DNA of 64,000 nt from Bacteriovorax sp. Seq25_V (GCF_000447795.1 NZ_AUNI01000019.1:62001-126000); one strand, 5' to 3'; shown: positions 35,484 to 44,490, counted from the stretch's first letter. Translations and numbers: made by a program. Notes: generated by a model from the sequence alone, not told the origin.

Positions 35484-36251
35484 ATGAAGTTATTAATTAC
35501 ATTAATGATCACATTATTTACTTCTATGGGGTTTGCAAAAACTTTTACGAGTCAGTTTTGTGAGTTTCTTCTTCCTACGGGATGGGAATGTGACATGGAG
35601 GGCTCAGAGTGGGTTTGTCAGTCAGTTAACGAGGAAAGAAAAAAAGAAGCAATCATTATTCTTGCTGCAAAACTAAGAGGACCACAGGATGATCTGCCAC
35701 AGTATCAGGCATATCTGCAGGCTCCGAAGTCGTTTAAACTTCCTGGTGGAAAAACACAGATCTCTGAAGCGAAGTATACAAAGCAGTTAAAAATAGCAAC
35801 TCAAAACCACATGTGGATCGACTCTCTTCATCTTGCTTCCGAAGTGCCAGGTTTTTACACAAGATATTTAGCAACTGTAAAAGGTGAACTTGGTGTTGCT
35901 GTCACTTTCTCAGTATCAAAAGATCACTATGATAGCTATAGACCAATTTTTGATAAAATTGTTGAAACTCTAAAAGTATTTGCTGAAAAGAAAGCAGCTC
36001 CAACAGACTTTAAACTTGCAGGTTCTAAATCAGGTTCAATCCCAGGTGGTGAAGGTGACTTCATTGATGACAACGCTGGAAGACAAGATATTGGTGTAGG
36101 TAAGCAAGGTGCTGGAAAAGGTGGCTCTGGATCAGATGATATGATGTTGTATCTTATTATCGGTGCTGCAGTCGTAGCAGGTATTATTCTTAAAAAGAAG
36201 AAGGGTGCAGCTGGTGCGGGTAAGAAAAAGAAAAAGAAAACAAAGAAGTAG
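35484..36251 (+). CDS. Exported protein with C-terminal membrane anchor and polylysine tail
   Basis: ATG 35484 is preferred over a TTG at 35466 because AAGGA lies seven bases upstream and a signal peptide follows (MKLLITLMITLFTSMGFA). The 255-residue product has a soluble domain of ~160 residues with two Cys pairs near the start (FCEFLLPTGWECD, EWVCQ). A Gly/Asp-rich linker (residues ~185-210) leads to one transmembrane helix (MMLYLIIGAAVVAGIIL). The cytoplasmic tail has runs of lysine. This order of signal peptide, domain, linker, anchor and basic tail suggests a type I inner-membrane protein facing the periplasm. No family recognised. A strong terminator follows. Confidence 0.8.
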   Translation: MKLLITLMITLFTSMGFAKTFTSQFCEFLLPTGWECDMEGSEWVCQSVNEERKKEAIIILAAKLRGPQDDLPQYQAYLQAPKSFKLPGGKTQISEAKYTKQLKIATQNHMWIDSLHLASEVPGFYTRYLATVKGELGVAVTFSVSKDHYDSYRPIFDKIVETLKVFAEKKAAPTDFKLAGSKSGSIPGGEGDFIDDNAGRQDIGVGKQGAGKGGSGSDDMMLYLIIGAAVVAGIILKKKKGAAGAGKKKKKKTKK

Positions 36252-36255
36252 ATAA

Positions 36256-36714
36256 TTAGAAAGAGGACTTAATGTCCTCTTTTTTTTTGCATACAAAGCT
36301 AGAGCCTGGTGTTTTTAAACTTTCACAAAGAATACTAATAATGCTCTCAGGCCCTTCAATCATGAGAGAAAGTGGATCTTTTTCTATGCTAATTTTATTC
36401 GATTGAATTCTCCCTAATCCCGTTGGTAAATAACCGTCATCTAGTTTCTTGTAACGAAGTAGTGTGAAAAATTGGTGTATTTCTTCTTCATAATGTGAGA
36501 ATGAGAGGTCGCGATCTTTGTTTCCTGAGTTAATCTCTAGTACAACTTGTCGAACTTTTTTTTCTAGTAAGGTAAGTGTGAATGAGAGACTAATGATCAG
36601 TGAGAAAATAGTGAGGGCCAATGAAGCCTTCCAATTAAGTAGAATAAGGGTTGTAATACAAATAATAGAAGTTAAGAGTATGCAGAATAGGGTAACAAGT
36701 CTTTGTGTCTTCAT
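36256..36714 (-). CDS. Small membrane protein of unknown function
   Basis: The 152-residue protein has two transmembrane helices near its start (residues ~7-27 and ~30-49) and a cytoplasmic-looking domain of about 100 residues rich in Glu, Lys and Ser. It ends MIEGPESIISILCESLKTPG then a basic tail. The last codons lie over the terminator of the convergent gene at 35484. No motif is recognised. The ATG at 36714 lacks a clear ribosome binding site. It probably is a real gene because the transmembrane pair is well formed. Confidence 0.68.
   Translation of the reverse strand: MKTQRLVTLFCILLTSIICITTLILLNWKASLALTIFSLIISLSFTLTLLEKKVRQVVLEINSGNKDRDLSFSHYEEEIHQFFTLLRYKKLDDGYLPTGLGRIQSNKISIEKDPLSLMIEGPESIISILCESLKTPGSSFVCKKKEDIKSSF
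36262..36288. terminator. Strong terminator between convergent genes
   Basis: AGAGGAC and GTCCTCT form a 7-bp stem around TTAAT, followed on the plus strand by nine T bases. Confidence 0.9.
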
Positions 36715-36731
36715 GACATTAGTTTAGACAA

Positions 36732-36760
36732 AAAAAAAGCTCCGGTTAAGGAGCTTTTTT
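36732..36760. terminator. Bidirectional terminator
   Basis: AAAAAAAGCTCC and GGAGCTTTTTT pair around GGTTAA. The A and T runs on both sides make it work in either direction. On the reverse strand it ends the serine protease gene. Confidence 0.8.
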
Positions 36761-37529
36761 ATTTATCAGAGTTAAGACAAGACTTGATTGCTTGTGTTAA
36801 TTCTGTGTGTTTTGCAATTAGTGTTCCTTGGTTAGCTCCACCCCATGAAGAACATCCTCCGTGAGTGTGAATACCAATGATTTTTTCATCAGACTCTCTA
36901 ATGATTGTCGATCCTGAGTTACCACCCATTGTATCTACAGTGTGTGTAAGTCTTGAGTATGGTCTTCCGTTCCAGTTATCTTCATCGTCTGTATCTCTCG
37001 TTGCTGTACCAACAGATTGTAAAGCTCCTGTATGAGTTTGTTGAGCAAGGTTCTTTGATGGCTCTGAATCAAGTCCGTAACCTGTGATTCTTAATACATC
37101 ACCAATTTCTGGGATTTCAAAAGATACATCGTATGTTCCTTGAACATCTCCTGCATATAATCCTGTTTCATTGTTTGGTAGTACTTTAAATACTGCCCAG
37201 TCATTACCTGGTCCACCATTTTTACTTTGAATAGATTTTTGATCAATATCGTATACGTCTTTAGCTTCAGGGTGTTGAATATTTCCATTTACAGATTCAG
37301 AAGTATTGAATTCAGCAACTTTTAAAACAGATAGACAGTGACCAGCAGAAACACCACATGATTTAGAAATCATCGTAAGTGTACATCCTCCATCTCCAGA
37401 TCTTGAGTCTAGCAGTCTACCAATCTTTGGGTTAGTTGAAAGAGCTCTGTCATCAGTTTTTCCACAGATTGATTTATTACCAGCGAATGCCGTTAGGTTT
37501 GCCAAAGCTAAAATTGCTACTAGTCTCAT
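36759..37529 (-). CDS. Secreted trypsin-like serine protease (S1 family)
   Basis: ATG 37529 is chosen over 37577 because GGAG lies five bases upstream and a signal peptide follows (MRLVAILALANLTAFA). The 256-residue product has a chymotrypsin-fold triad: His64 in SCGVSAGHCLS, Asp110 in GGPGNDWAVFKV, and Ser205 in MGGNSGSTII. Cysteine pairs are positioned as in S1 proteases (CTL...SC, and GGCSSW near the end). This recalls glutamyl endopeptidase/V8-type bacterial S1 enzymes. It likely acts outside the cell or in prey periplasm. The gene is a single unit with a strong terminator. Confidence 0.92.
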   Translation of the reverse strand: MRLVAILALANLTAFAGNKSICGKTDDRALSTNPKIGRLLDSRSGDGGCTLTMISKSCGVSAGHCLSVLKVAEFNTSESVNGNIQHPEAKDVYDIDQKSIQSKNGGPGNDWAVFKVLPNNETGLYAGDVQGTYDVSFEIPEIGDVLRITGYGLDSEPSKNLAQQTHTGALQSVGTATRDTDDEDNWNGRPYSRLTHTVDTMGGNSGSTIIRESDEKIIGIHTHGGCSSWGGANQGTLIAKHTELTQAIKSCLNSDK

Positions 37530-37618
37530 CTTTTCTCCACTTCTTTGAACTTGTGGAAAAAATATTACACATAACATTAATTATCTGGCCAACAAAAACC
37601 TGACAATTTTAGTAGATG

Positions 37619-37921
37619 TTAGATAATGTTAAGTTTTTTGCCGTTTAGTGAAGCAAATGCGTGCTTTTGACTTGTTGTGTCAATGTCAATTTCACGAGTT
37701 TCCTCGTATGTTTTGACCTCCTTCCAGCTCGTTTCTTCAGGATTGCCTTTTACCGCCAATGGGTTTGAGTAGGCCCTGTCAGGAAAATAGGGGGAGTTTG
37801 TGGTTTGCTGAGGTGTTAATTTCTCGAGAACGACGCGTCTTTCAGTATCTTGGAGAGATTTTTTAATCTCTCTAAGTTCATCTAAAATACCTTTGTCAAT
37901 TTGTTGTGATGATATCCTCAT
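37619..37921 (-). CDS. Small hydrophilic protein of unknown function
   Basis: The 100-residue product has no signal peptide. A helical N-terminal segment with heptad-like spacing (IDKGILDELREIKKSLQDTE) is followed by a polar, probably disordered region rich in Glu, Thr, Asn and Pro. No motif is recognised. The start at 37921 has a weak ribosome binding site. It follows the menE-menH gene by 27 bases on the same strand and may be the last gene of the lexA-dinB-menEH transcript. Confidence 0.6.
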   Translation of the reverse strand: MRISSQQIDKGILDELREIKKSLQDTERRVVLEKLTPQQTTNSPYFPDRAYSNPLAVKGNPEETSWKEVKTYEETREIDIDTTSQKHAFASLNGKKLNII

Positions 37922-37948
37922 TAACTGACTTATCGGAATAACGGACTA

Positions 37949-40006
37949 TTACTTGAGCAATATGTTTCTGATACTGCGTAAGTATTTGTTTCTATTAGTG
38001 TCGTGAATATTGTGAGAGGCATTTTCGACTGGGATGGCAATATCAAATTGATCAGCAATTAGTTTATATTTATGATCATTAACTCCATAAAGATAAATTG
38101 TTTTCTCCGTATTTTCAGTGAGAACACGTGGTGAAATAGCAGGCATTTTGGACTGACCCATTAGTTGCAGTGAGTACTTCCAGCCTTCAATATATTTTGT
38201 GTCTTTGTTTATCAAAGTTTCGAATTTCGGTGAGTTTTCAATTCCTGTGAAAATCGTTTGCTGATACCAATTTTTTAAAAATAAATTCAGTTCTTCATTT
38301 GTTGTAACACCATTAAATAGTTTTTCATCTCGCTCTGCACGATCTAACTTTTCTTCGTTAGGGATACCAAGCCCAGATGATTCAAGAATTAATTTTTTGA
38401 TGGTGTTGTTATTCATCGCAAGTAGAGAAGCGACACGGCCACCTAGCGAGTAGCCAAGAGCATTAATTTTTTTCTTATAGCTGAGTTTTGTGACTGCTTC
38501 ACTGAGTTTCGAAATATAATCGTTAAAATCACTGTAGAGATGAAGTCCTTCTCCGTTGTGACCTGGTAGGTTTACAAAAATCAAGAGAAAATCTTCTTCA
38601 AGTTCTGGAATTAGAAATTCAAAGTCCTTATCACTACCCATGAATCCGTGAAAAACGAGGAGTATATCTTTTGAAAGATCTCCTCTGATGAGAGGATTGC
38701 CAAGTATCTCCTTGACTTCATAAAGTGAAGAGCCAAGCGACTCAAGTTCTTTTCTTGGTATTTTAATTCCTGCTTTAATGGAATCGAAACTTTTAGATTG
38801 AATGAGAAGTTTTGGTTCATGGTATTTTGGAAGATTTTCTTTGATTTTGTGAAGGACCTCTCGATGAGAAAGAACCTCTACTGCTTCAATGAAACTTACG
38901 CCTACTTGTCCAAGTCTTGAATCAGTAACAGCGACTGTCTTACTTGAAGTGATGCCTTTCATACTCTGTTGAATTTCATGGTCAATGGAGTGGGGGCTAA
39001 TATTTTTTCCTCCACTGATATAGATATCATCGGCTCTTCCAAAAACAGTTAAATTATTATGAATATCAAATTTACCGATATCACTTGTTATAATAGTTCC
39101 ATTGAAATTCTCTTTGGAAAAAATACCGTGAGCGATAGTCTCTCCAGAAATTTCTATAATATTTTTGTCATTGAAGCGAATCTTTGTGTTGCCAAGTGGG
39201 GAACCTACAGTTTCAAGTAGTTTTAAGTCTGTTGTAAAAGGAGTTGCGCAAATTTGGGAGCACGTCTCTGTTTGTCCGTAGGAATTGGATAATTTTATCC
39301 CAAGTGCGACAGATTTTTGCAAGGTGTGAAGGCTTGTTTTTGCTCCACCGAGTACGACTCCCTTAAGTTTTTTAAGTCTATCGCATGAGTATTCATCCGT
39401 TAATAACTTTTGAAGCTGAAGATCAATTAGCGAGAGAATTGTGATTTCTGGATTCATGTCTAGAGATGAAGCAATATTTTTTGGATCACAGAAAACCGTT
39501 TTTGCTTTTGCCAGGATCGTTCGATAAATAATCATCAGACCACCAATGTGAAAGAATGGGAGAGTCATCCCCCAGCAGTCATTGATGTTCATTTGATAGT
39601 GCTCTATTGTCTGCTTTGCACTTGTTAAAAAGTTAAAATGAGTGAGCTCAATAGGTTTTGGTTTTCCACTTGATCCTGAAGTAAAAATAATGGTCGAAGT
39701 GTTTGAGAGCACTACTTCTTTTTCTTTGAAATCATAGTTTAAAGCATTTTCAAAATTTATATTAAATGATGTTAGAAGTTCATCTCTTTGTTTCTGTGGC
39801 AGTGATGGGTCGATCATTATCGCCACCTTGCCACTTGCAATGATTGCAAAGTATTTAACAAGATCGTGAGGAGAGTTGCACTCTACGACTTGGTACTTTT
39901 CGTCAGAAACTTTTTGAGCGCAAACTTCACTCCAAAAGGATGTATAGGTGTAGTAATCCTTGATAAAGGTAGTCTTTAATGAAAAAAAATCTGAATATAG
40001 TTTCAT
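37949..40006 (-). CDS. menE-menH: Fused O-succinylbenzoate--CoA ligase and SHCHC synthase (MenE-MenH)
   Basis: The 685-residue protein joins two menaquinone enzymes. Residues 1-440 are an AMP-forming acyl-CoA ligase of the MenE type: P-loop IIFTSGSSGKPKPIEL (~107-121), YGQTETCSQ, the GRADDIYISGGKNI hinge, and the catalytic-lysine region KIPRKELESL. Residues 447-685 are an alpha/beta hydrolase with VFHGFMGSDKDFE, the nucleophile GYSLGGR (Ser520) and the terminal His665 in ENASHNIHD, matching MenH, the SHCHC synthase. In most bacteria these are two proteins, and MenH acts two steps before MenE (MenC is between). The gene overlaps dinB by four bases, far from the main men operon at 53.6-59.2 kb. 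Confidence 0.88.
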   Translation of the reverse strand: MKLYSDFFSLKTTFIKDYYTYTSFWSEVCAQKVSDEKYQVVECNSPHDLVKYFAIIASGKVAIMIDPSLPQKQRDELLTSFNINFENALNYDFKEKEVVLSNTSTIIFTSGSSGKPKPIELTHFNFLTSAKQTIEHYQMNINDCWGMTLPFFHIGGLMIIYRTILAKAKTVFCDPKNIASSLDMNPEITILSLIDLQLQKLLTDEYSCDRLKKLKGVVLGGAKTSLHTLQKSVALGIKLSNSYGQTETCSQICATPFTTDLKLLETVGSPLGNTKIRFNDKNIIEISGETIAHGIFSKENFNGTIITSDIGKFDIHNNLTVFGRADDIYISGGKNISPHSIDHEIQQSMKGITSSKTVAVTDSRLGQVGVSFIEAVEVLSHREVLHKIKENLPKYHEPKLLIQSKSFDSIKAGIKIPRKELESLGSSLYEVKEILGNPLIRGDLSKDILLVFHGFMGSDKDFEFLIPELEEDFLLIFVNLPGHNGEGLHLYSDFNDYISKLSEAVTKLSYKKKINALGYSLGGRVASLLAMNNNTIKKLILESSGLGIPNEEKLDRAERDEKLFNGVTTNEELNLFLKNWYQQTIFTGIENSPKFETLINKDTKYIEGWKYSLQLMGQSKMPAISPRVLTENTEKTIYLYGVNDHKYKLIADQFDIAIPVENASHNIHDTNRNKYLRSIRNILLK

Positions 40007-41139
40007 GCTATTTCACTTAGTGGCAGAGGAATTTGCACACTCTCTCTGTCTTTTAACTTAATCCCTGTTCCCATCAATCGAATACCTTTTGGAGAGCTAT
40101 TGATGAAAGATTCGATGGCATTTCTTATCATAGATATGGCCTGATCATCTAGGCACAGATGATCAAGAATTTTCTTGGCATGGATTGAGTCTAGCATTAA
40201 TTCTTTGGTATGAGATTCAAAGTCGCTATATCTTATTTTTATCACAAGATGTGAAATGGTTCGATTATGAATATGAAATTGATCTATTTCTTTAAAGCGC
40301 TCACCAAATTCCTCAATCAGATCATCAATATAATCTAAGGCCATCGATTTTGTCGTTTCCGAGAAGAATGTTCGTTCAATGCTAAAACTTTTTCGCTGAC
40401 GACGATTGATGACTTCTGAATTATCAATTCCAAGGCATGATTCGTATAGATCAATGGCGTAGCGTTTACCAATTTTGATGATGAGCTCATGAAGATCATA
40501 CTTTAAAACATCGGAGCAGGTTCTTAGGCCAATTCTTTCAAGATTTGTTGCACTGACTTTACCAATTCCTGAAATTTTCTTTAAAGGAAGGTCTTTCAAA
40601 AAATCCTGCGCCGAATCTGGCGTGACACAATATTGTCCATTAGGTTTATTCCAGTCTGATGCAATCTTTGCGAGCATTTTATTATATGAAATTCCAGCAG
40701 AGGCAGTAAGTCCTGTCCTCTCATATATTTTCTTTCTAATCTCATTGGCCATCAGTGAAGCCGAACCCTCAAAATGTTTTGAGTCCGTAACATCAAGAAA
40801 TGCTTCATCAAGTGAAATCATTTGTACTTTGTCTGTATATTCATAAAAAATATCACGAACAATTTTAGATGCGGCTTCATACTTTGCAAAATTTGGTCTA
40901 ACTAGAATGAGACTTGGGCATAGCTGAAAAGCTTTAAAGGTAGGCATTGCAGCTCTTACACCAAATTCACGTGCCTTGTAATTACTTGTGCAAAGAACAC
41001 CCTTCGTTTTCGAAGGGCCGCCGATGGCCATAGGGACATTTTTTAATTTGGGGTTATCTCTCATTTCAACAGCAGCATAGAAACAATCCATGTCAATATG
41101 GATAATTTTAAATGTCTTCTGATGAAAGATGTTATTCAT
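40003..41139 (-). CDS. dinB: DNA polymerase IV (translesion, Y family)
   Basis: The 378-residue polymerase copies damaged DNA during the SOS response. Catalytic carboxylates are in IIHIDMDCFYAAVEMRDN and ISLDEAFLDVTDS. Other family blocks are GGPSKTKGVLCTSNYKAREF, GISYNKMLAKIASDWNKPNG and the helix-hairpin-helix ISGIGKVSATNL. The C-terminal little-finger domain is present. It ends QIPLPLSEIA, a plausible beta-clamp-binding end (QxxLPL). It overlaps lexA by eight bases and menE-menH by four, so LexA likely controls all three. Start is ATG 41139. Confidence 0.96.
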   Translation of the reverse strand: MNNIFHQKTFKIIHIDMDCFYAAVEMRDNPKLKNVPMAIGGPSKTKGVLCTSNYKAREFGVRAAMPTFKAFQLCPSLILVRPNFAKYEAASKIVRDIFYEYTDKVQMISLDEAFLDVTDSKHFEGSASLMANEIRKKIYERTGLTASAGISYNKMLAKIASDWNKPNGQYCVTPDSAQDFLKDLPLKKISGIGKVSATNLERIGLRTCSDVLKYDLHELIIKIGKRYAIDLYESCLGIDNSEVINRRQRKSFSIERTFFSETTKSMALDYIDDLIEEFGERFKEIDQFHIHNRTISHLVIKIRYSDFESHTKELMLDSIHAKKILDHLCLDDQAISMIRNAIESFINSSPKGIRLMGTGIKLKDRESVQIPLPLSEIA

Positions 41140-41764
41140 AGTTTCTAAGTAGCCCTACAACAACTCCTGCTATTCTGAAGTCTTGATCTTCTCTGATTGA
41201 GAATGGCTTCAGTCGTTCGTTTGCAGGGTGAAGTTCGATAACTCTGTTTTTTTGATAAAATCTCTTAACTGTTGCTTCGTTGTCGATTATGGCGATGACT
41301 GTTTGACCTTGGTTTGCCTGGGCCTGATAGCGACAAATTAGTACATCTCCCTCAAAAATTCCGTCTTCAATCATCGAGTCACCTTGCACATTCAGTGCAT
41401 AGTATTTTCCTGGGCGATTGACCATTGTTTTTGGAACAGAAGTAAGGCTATCAGGGTTTTCAAGGGCCTCAATAGGATTACCTGCGGCAACATCCCCAAG
41501 AAGAGGGATTTCTTCATAAAGATCATTTTGAGCTGTGATTGTTGATTTTGCTTCAAGCTCAAGCACACGAATTCCTCGGCGGGCATTCCAGTCCATCTCA
41601 ATAAGATTTGCTTCCTGAAGGTACTTCATATATTTATTTACAGAGCCAAAAGACTTAAGGCCAAAGTGGTCTTTAATTTCTTTCTGTGTAGGAGAAACCT
41701 CCTGCTCGAGAGTGTAAGTCTTAATATATTCGTATACTTCTTTCTGTTTTTTAGTTAGTGCCAT
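41132..41764 (-). CDS. lexA: LexA SOS repressor
   Basis: The 210-residue repressor has a winged helix-turn-helix (TKKQKEVYEYIKTYTLEQEV, SPTQKEIKDHFGLKS) and an S24 peptidase domain. The self-cleavage site is Ala94-Gly95 in LLGDVAAGNPIEAL, the nucleophile Ser130 is in VQGDSMIEDG, and the general base Lys167 is in ATVKRFYQ. RecA-stimulated cleavage would derepress SOS genes. The start is ATG 41764 although the frame is open to 41812. That ATG lies six bases after the -10 element, which suggests a leaderless message, and the N-terminus then aligns with the family. dinB overlaps it downstream. Confidence 0.95.
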   Translation of the reverse strand: MALTKKQKEVYEYIKTYTLEQEVSPTQKEIKDHFGLKSFGSVNKYMKYLQEANLIEMDWNARRGIRVLELEAKSTITAQNDLYEEIPLLGDVAAGNPIEALENPDSLTSVPKTMVNRPGKYYALNVQGDSMIEDGIFEGDVLICRYQAQANQGQTVIAIIDNEATVKRFYQKNRVIELHPANERLKPFSIREDQDFRIAGVVVGLLRNYE

Positions 41765-41799
41765 ATAAATATAATGTGCGTAAGTAGGGCGTAAGTCAA
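41765..41799 (-). promoter_or_regulatory. lexA promoter with 8-bp direct repeat (candidate LexA operator)
   Basis: On the reverse strand TTGACT (41799-41794), a 17-base spacer and CATTAT (41776-41771) form a sigma-70 promoter. ACTTACGC occurs twice with an 11-base period (41789-41796 and 41778-41785), one helical turn apart, covering the -35 and spacer. Start of transcription would fall at about the lexA ATG. Confidence 0.6.
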
Positions 41800-41918
41800 G
41801 TATATTTTTCAATGGCTAATTTTTTGACACGATTGAAAGTTCTACAGGTTTTGCCCATTTGGGCCACTGCAATTGATATGATGTTGTCTTATCGCTACCA
41901 AGCTTTTTAGGAGTATTA

Positions 41919-43646
41919 ATGTCACCAAAAAATGGTCTTTTCCTTTTAACTTTCATCATTTCTCAATATTCATTTGCAACAACTTGTCCAAGTGTGAAGG
42001 AGAGAACCGAGGGAGTTTGGAAAACGGTTTCATATTGTGAAAAGGACATCCTTACTAAGGAGCTCGAGTACTATATTCCGACAGGTTCAAAGACAAAGGA
42101 AATTCATTTCAACTCTAAGGGGCAAGAGGTTTCTGTAGATTCATGGAGTACCGATGGAATACATCGTTACTCTTCAGTGATCGAACATAAGGATGAATCC
42201 CATTATACAGAGACATCTTACTCTACAGATGGGAAACGTTCTCTTGTCTCTAAAGAGGAACATACTTTGCTCGAAGGTGATGATTTTATTACTAAAGAAT
42301 GGGTGATAACAAAGTCATCACACATTCCACAAGCAATTAAACATTATAAAATTGCTGCTGAGAAACCATATCGAATTGATGTGCTAAATAAAGAAGGTGA
42401 GGTCGTTAAATATTATCTTGTTACTTTTAACATGGATGCACCATTGGCAAATCTTGTAAATGAGTTCCAAGCATATACACCAGAAGGTGCATTGATTGGA
42501 AGTTATGATGAAAGTAGTGATTTTGATATTGTTTCACACATTAAGCGCACTTCTAAAACAGAAGCAGAAGCTACTGAGAAAATAAGAATATTTGAAAATA
42601 AATATCGTGAGCCTGTCGTCATTATTGATACTGGTTTTGATATCATGCACCCTACAATTACACATAAACTCTATAATTCGCCAGTTGAGATTTCTGGTGA
42701 TGGAATTGATAATGATGGCAATGGGCGAATTGATGATTCTTGGGGATGGCAAAGACAAGATGATGCAGGTTTAAGTCTTTTACGCGATGACAATAATATT
42801 AGAGAGACTCATTCTCTTATTCATACTCCTTATCCTGTTTCTCATGGAACACATGTTGCATCTCTTGCTCTACGTGATCTTGATAGCTATGGTCTAGTTG
42901 GATTTGCTGGAGACGTGGCCATTGCTGATCATCTCGAAAAGGCAGGCGATTATATAGCAGATAAGAATATTAGATTTGTGAATATGAGCTTCGCGATAGG
43001 GTTTCCAGGTGTTCCTATGTCGGCACCCCGTGAGTCTTTTTATTATCTTGAAAATATTTTTATTCAAAATCCAAATGCTTTATTCACAGTAGCAGCAGGC
43101 AATGGAAGAGGGGAACTCGACTTAGATCAAAAGGGGAATGATAACTTTCCTGCAAGCTACAATTATAATAATATGATTAAGGTTGGTGCTATCAATACTT
43201 CTGAACTTTCTATTAATGACTATCCTAATTATAAGATGGCCTCTTTTTCTAAGTATGGAATTAGCAAGGTTCAAATTTTTGCTCCTGGGCAAGGAGTGGT
43301 TTCTGCACAATCTGGTGGTGGGGATATTGCTCTTAATGGAACGTCAATGGCATCGCCATATGTAATGAACGTGCTACTGAAAGGACATGAGTTAAACAAA
43401 AAATTGGATACACAGTCTTTGAAAGAGTTATTACTAAAAACTGTTTACATACCAAAGGGGAATCCATTTCCATGCCAAAGCGGTGGGATCGTCGTTCCAG
43501 AGCGTTTCTACCATGCTATTAAAAATGTCTCAAATGATGGGTCATTAATAAGCGCAATTGAAAGCGCACGTAAGACAATAGCAATCGCTGGCGAAGAAAG
43601 ATCATTAGAAGTTATATCTAAGATGTGGAGAGAGAGAGGCCTGTAA
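41919..43646 (+). CDS. Secreted subtilisin-family serine protease (S8)
   Basis: The 575-residue protein has a signal peptide (ending YSFA), a ~210-residue N-terminal propeptide-like region, and a subtilase domain. The catalytic Asp237 is in PVVIIDTGFDIMHP, His309 in SHGTHVASLALRD, Ser476 in LNGTSMASPYVM, with the oxyanion Asn395 in VAAGNGRGE. Insertions and a short C-terminal tail follow. Secreted S8 enzymes digest proteins outside the cell. The N-terminal part contains repeats of charged strands (YYIPTGSKTKEIHF, SVDSWSTDGI) reminiscent of MORN-like or antitoxin-like beta repeats. AGGAG precedes the ATG, which is divergent from lexA. Confidence 0.93.
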   Translation: MSPKNGLFLLTFIISQYSFATTCPSVKERTEGVWKTVSYCEKDILTKELEYYIPTGSKTKEIHFNSKGQEVSVDSWSTDGIHRYSSVIEHKDESHYTETSYSTDGKRSLVSKEEHTLLEGDDFITKEWVITKSSHIPQAIKHYKIAAEKPYRIDVLNKEGEVVKYYLVTFNMDAPLANLVNEFQAYTPEGALIGSYDESSDFDIVSHIKRTSKTEAEATEKIRIFENKYREPVVIIDTGFDIMHPTITHKLYNSPVEISGDGIDNDGNGRIDDSWGWQRQDDAGLSLLRDDNNIRETHSLIHTPYPVSHGTHVASLALRDLDSYGLVGFAGDVAIADHLEKAGDYIADKNIRFVNMSFAIGFPGVPMSAPRESFYYLENIFIQNPNALFTVAAGNGRGELDLDQKGNDNFPASYNYNNMIKVGAINTSELSINDYPNYKMASFSKYGISKVQIFAPGQGVVSAQSGGGDIALNGTSMASPYVMNVLLKGHELNKKLDTQSLKELLLKTVYIPKGNPFPCQSGGIVVPERFYHAIKNVSNDGSLISAIESARKTIAIAGEERSLEVISKMWRERGL

Positions 43647-43794
43647 TTTTTACAGACTATTCGTTAATAGAACTAATATATTATTTAAAGAATATTAAAG
43701 TTTCTTAGAAATAGGCATGTTAGAAAATTTTATTTGACTACTGTAAATACACAAAAGTATTGTCTCCTCAATAATAATTCAAAGGGGGAGATTG

Positions 43795-44490
43795 ATGAAG
43801 TATTTACTATCAGTATTCATGTTAGCTCAACTAACTTTTGCCAATGTCAGCGTGACAAAAATTGCTGTTAACGAAAACAATGATCCTTATTTTGAAATTT
43901 CAGAAATCCAAGTAAAAGAACTTCCACCGTTAAAAGCAAATCATGAAGCTCTTGATGAACAGAAAGTGGATTTAAAACAAATCGCGATGGTTATTGACGG
44001 TATTATCGCAATAGGAAAGAAAATTTGGCCTATTATCGAAGCTGGGAAGCCAGTGGTAGATGTAAATATGGGACAAGGTGTTTCAGTAATTCCATTTAAA
44101 AAGGGAGATGATCTTAATGCCACATTTATGGATATGGAAAATTGGTCTGCTCCAGTAGCAAAAAGATACAATGTTACATATAAGAATGGTTTTGGGGCAA
44201 AAGTTATATCTTTTGATTACACTGTAATGTTTCAGCACAGTGGTTCTTTTGAAGAGAAAGGAAAGTATCTTACAGGTGTTAATGTTGTTGCTTCGAATAT
44301 CTCCGTAGCATGGGGATTCGATTTTAAGGCATCTACTGAGCTTGTTCAAATTTCAAACCACGGGAGTAAAGACGATCGTGTAGCAGGTGCAACTTTTAAA
44401 GTTAATTACACAGCTGAAACTGTTTTCAAAACTATTCAATCTGCTGACACTTTCCATGTCATGGGTAATGGTCAATTAACAAAGTATTAG
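43795..44490 (+). CDS. Secreted protein of unknown function
   Basis: The start is ATG 43795, with GGGGGAG two to eight bases before it. A TTG at 43792 is an artefact of the open frame. The 231-residue product has a signal peptide (MKYLLSVFMLAQLTFA) and no cysteine. A hydrophobic segment near residue 65 (IAMVIDGIIAIGKKIWPII) is followed by a beta-sandwich-like region with a repeated pattern (YNVTYKNGFGAKVISFDYTV, VNVVASNISVAWGFDF, FKVNYTAETVFK). The layout recalls small surface or pore-forming-type secreted proteins, but I recognise no family. A clear terminator follows. Confidence 0.78.
   Translation: MKYLLSVFMLAQLTFANVSVTKIAVNENNDPYFEISEIQVKELPPLKANHEALDEQKVDLKQIAMVIDGIIAIGKKIWPIIEAGKPVVDVNMGQGVSVIPFKKGDDLNATFMDMENWSAPVAKRYNVTYKNGFGAKVISFDYTVMFQHSGSFEEKGKYLTGVNVVASNISVAWGFDFKASTELVQISNHGSKDDRVAGATFKVNYTAETVFKTIQSADTFHVMGNGQLTKY

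Noticed and set aside
41853-41864. Palindrome GCCCATTTGGGC between lexA and the subtilase gene as LexA operator
   Set aside because: It is ~90 bases from the lexA start and not placed on any visible promoter; kept out of the feature list.
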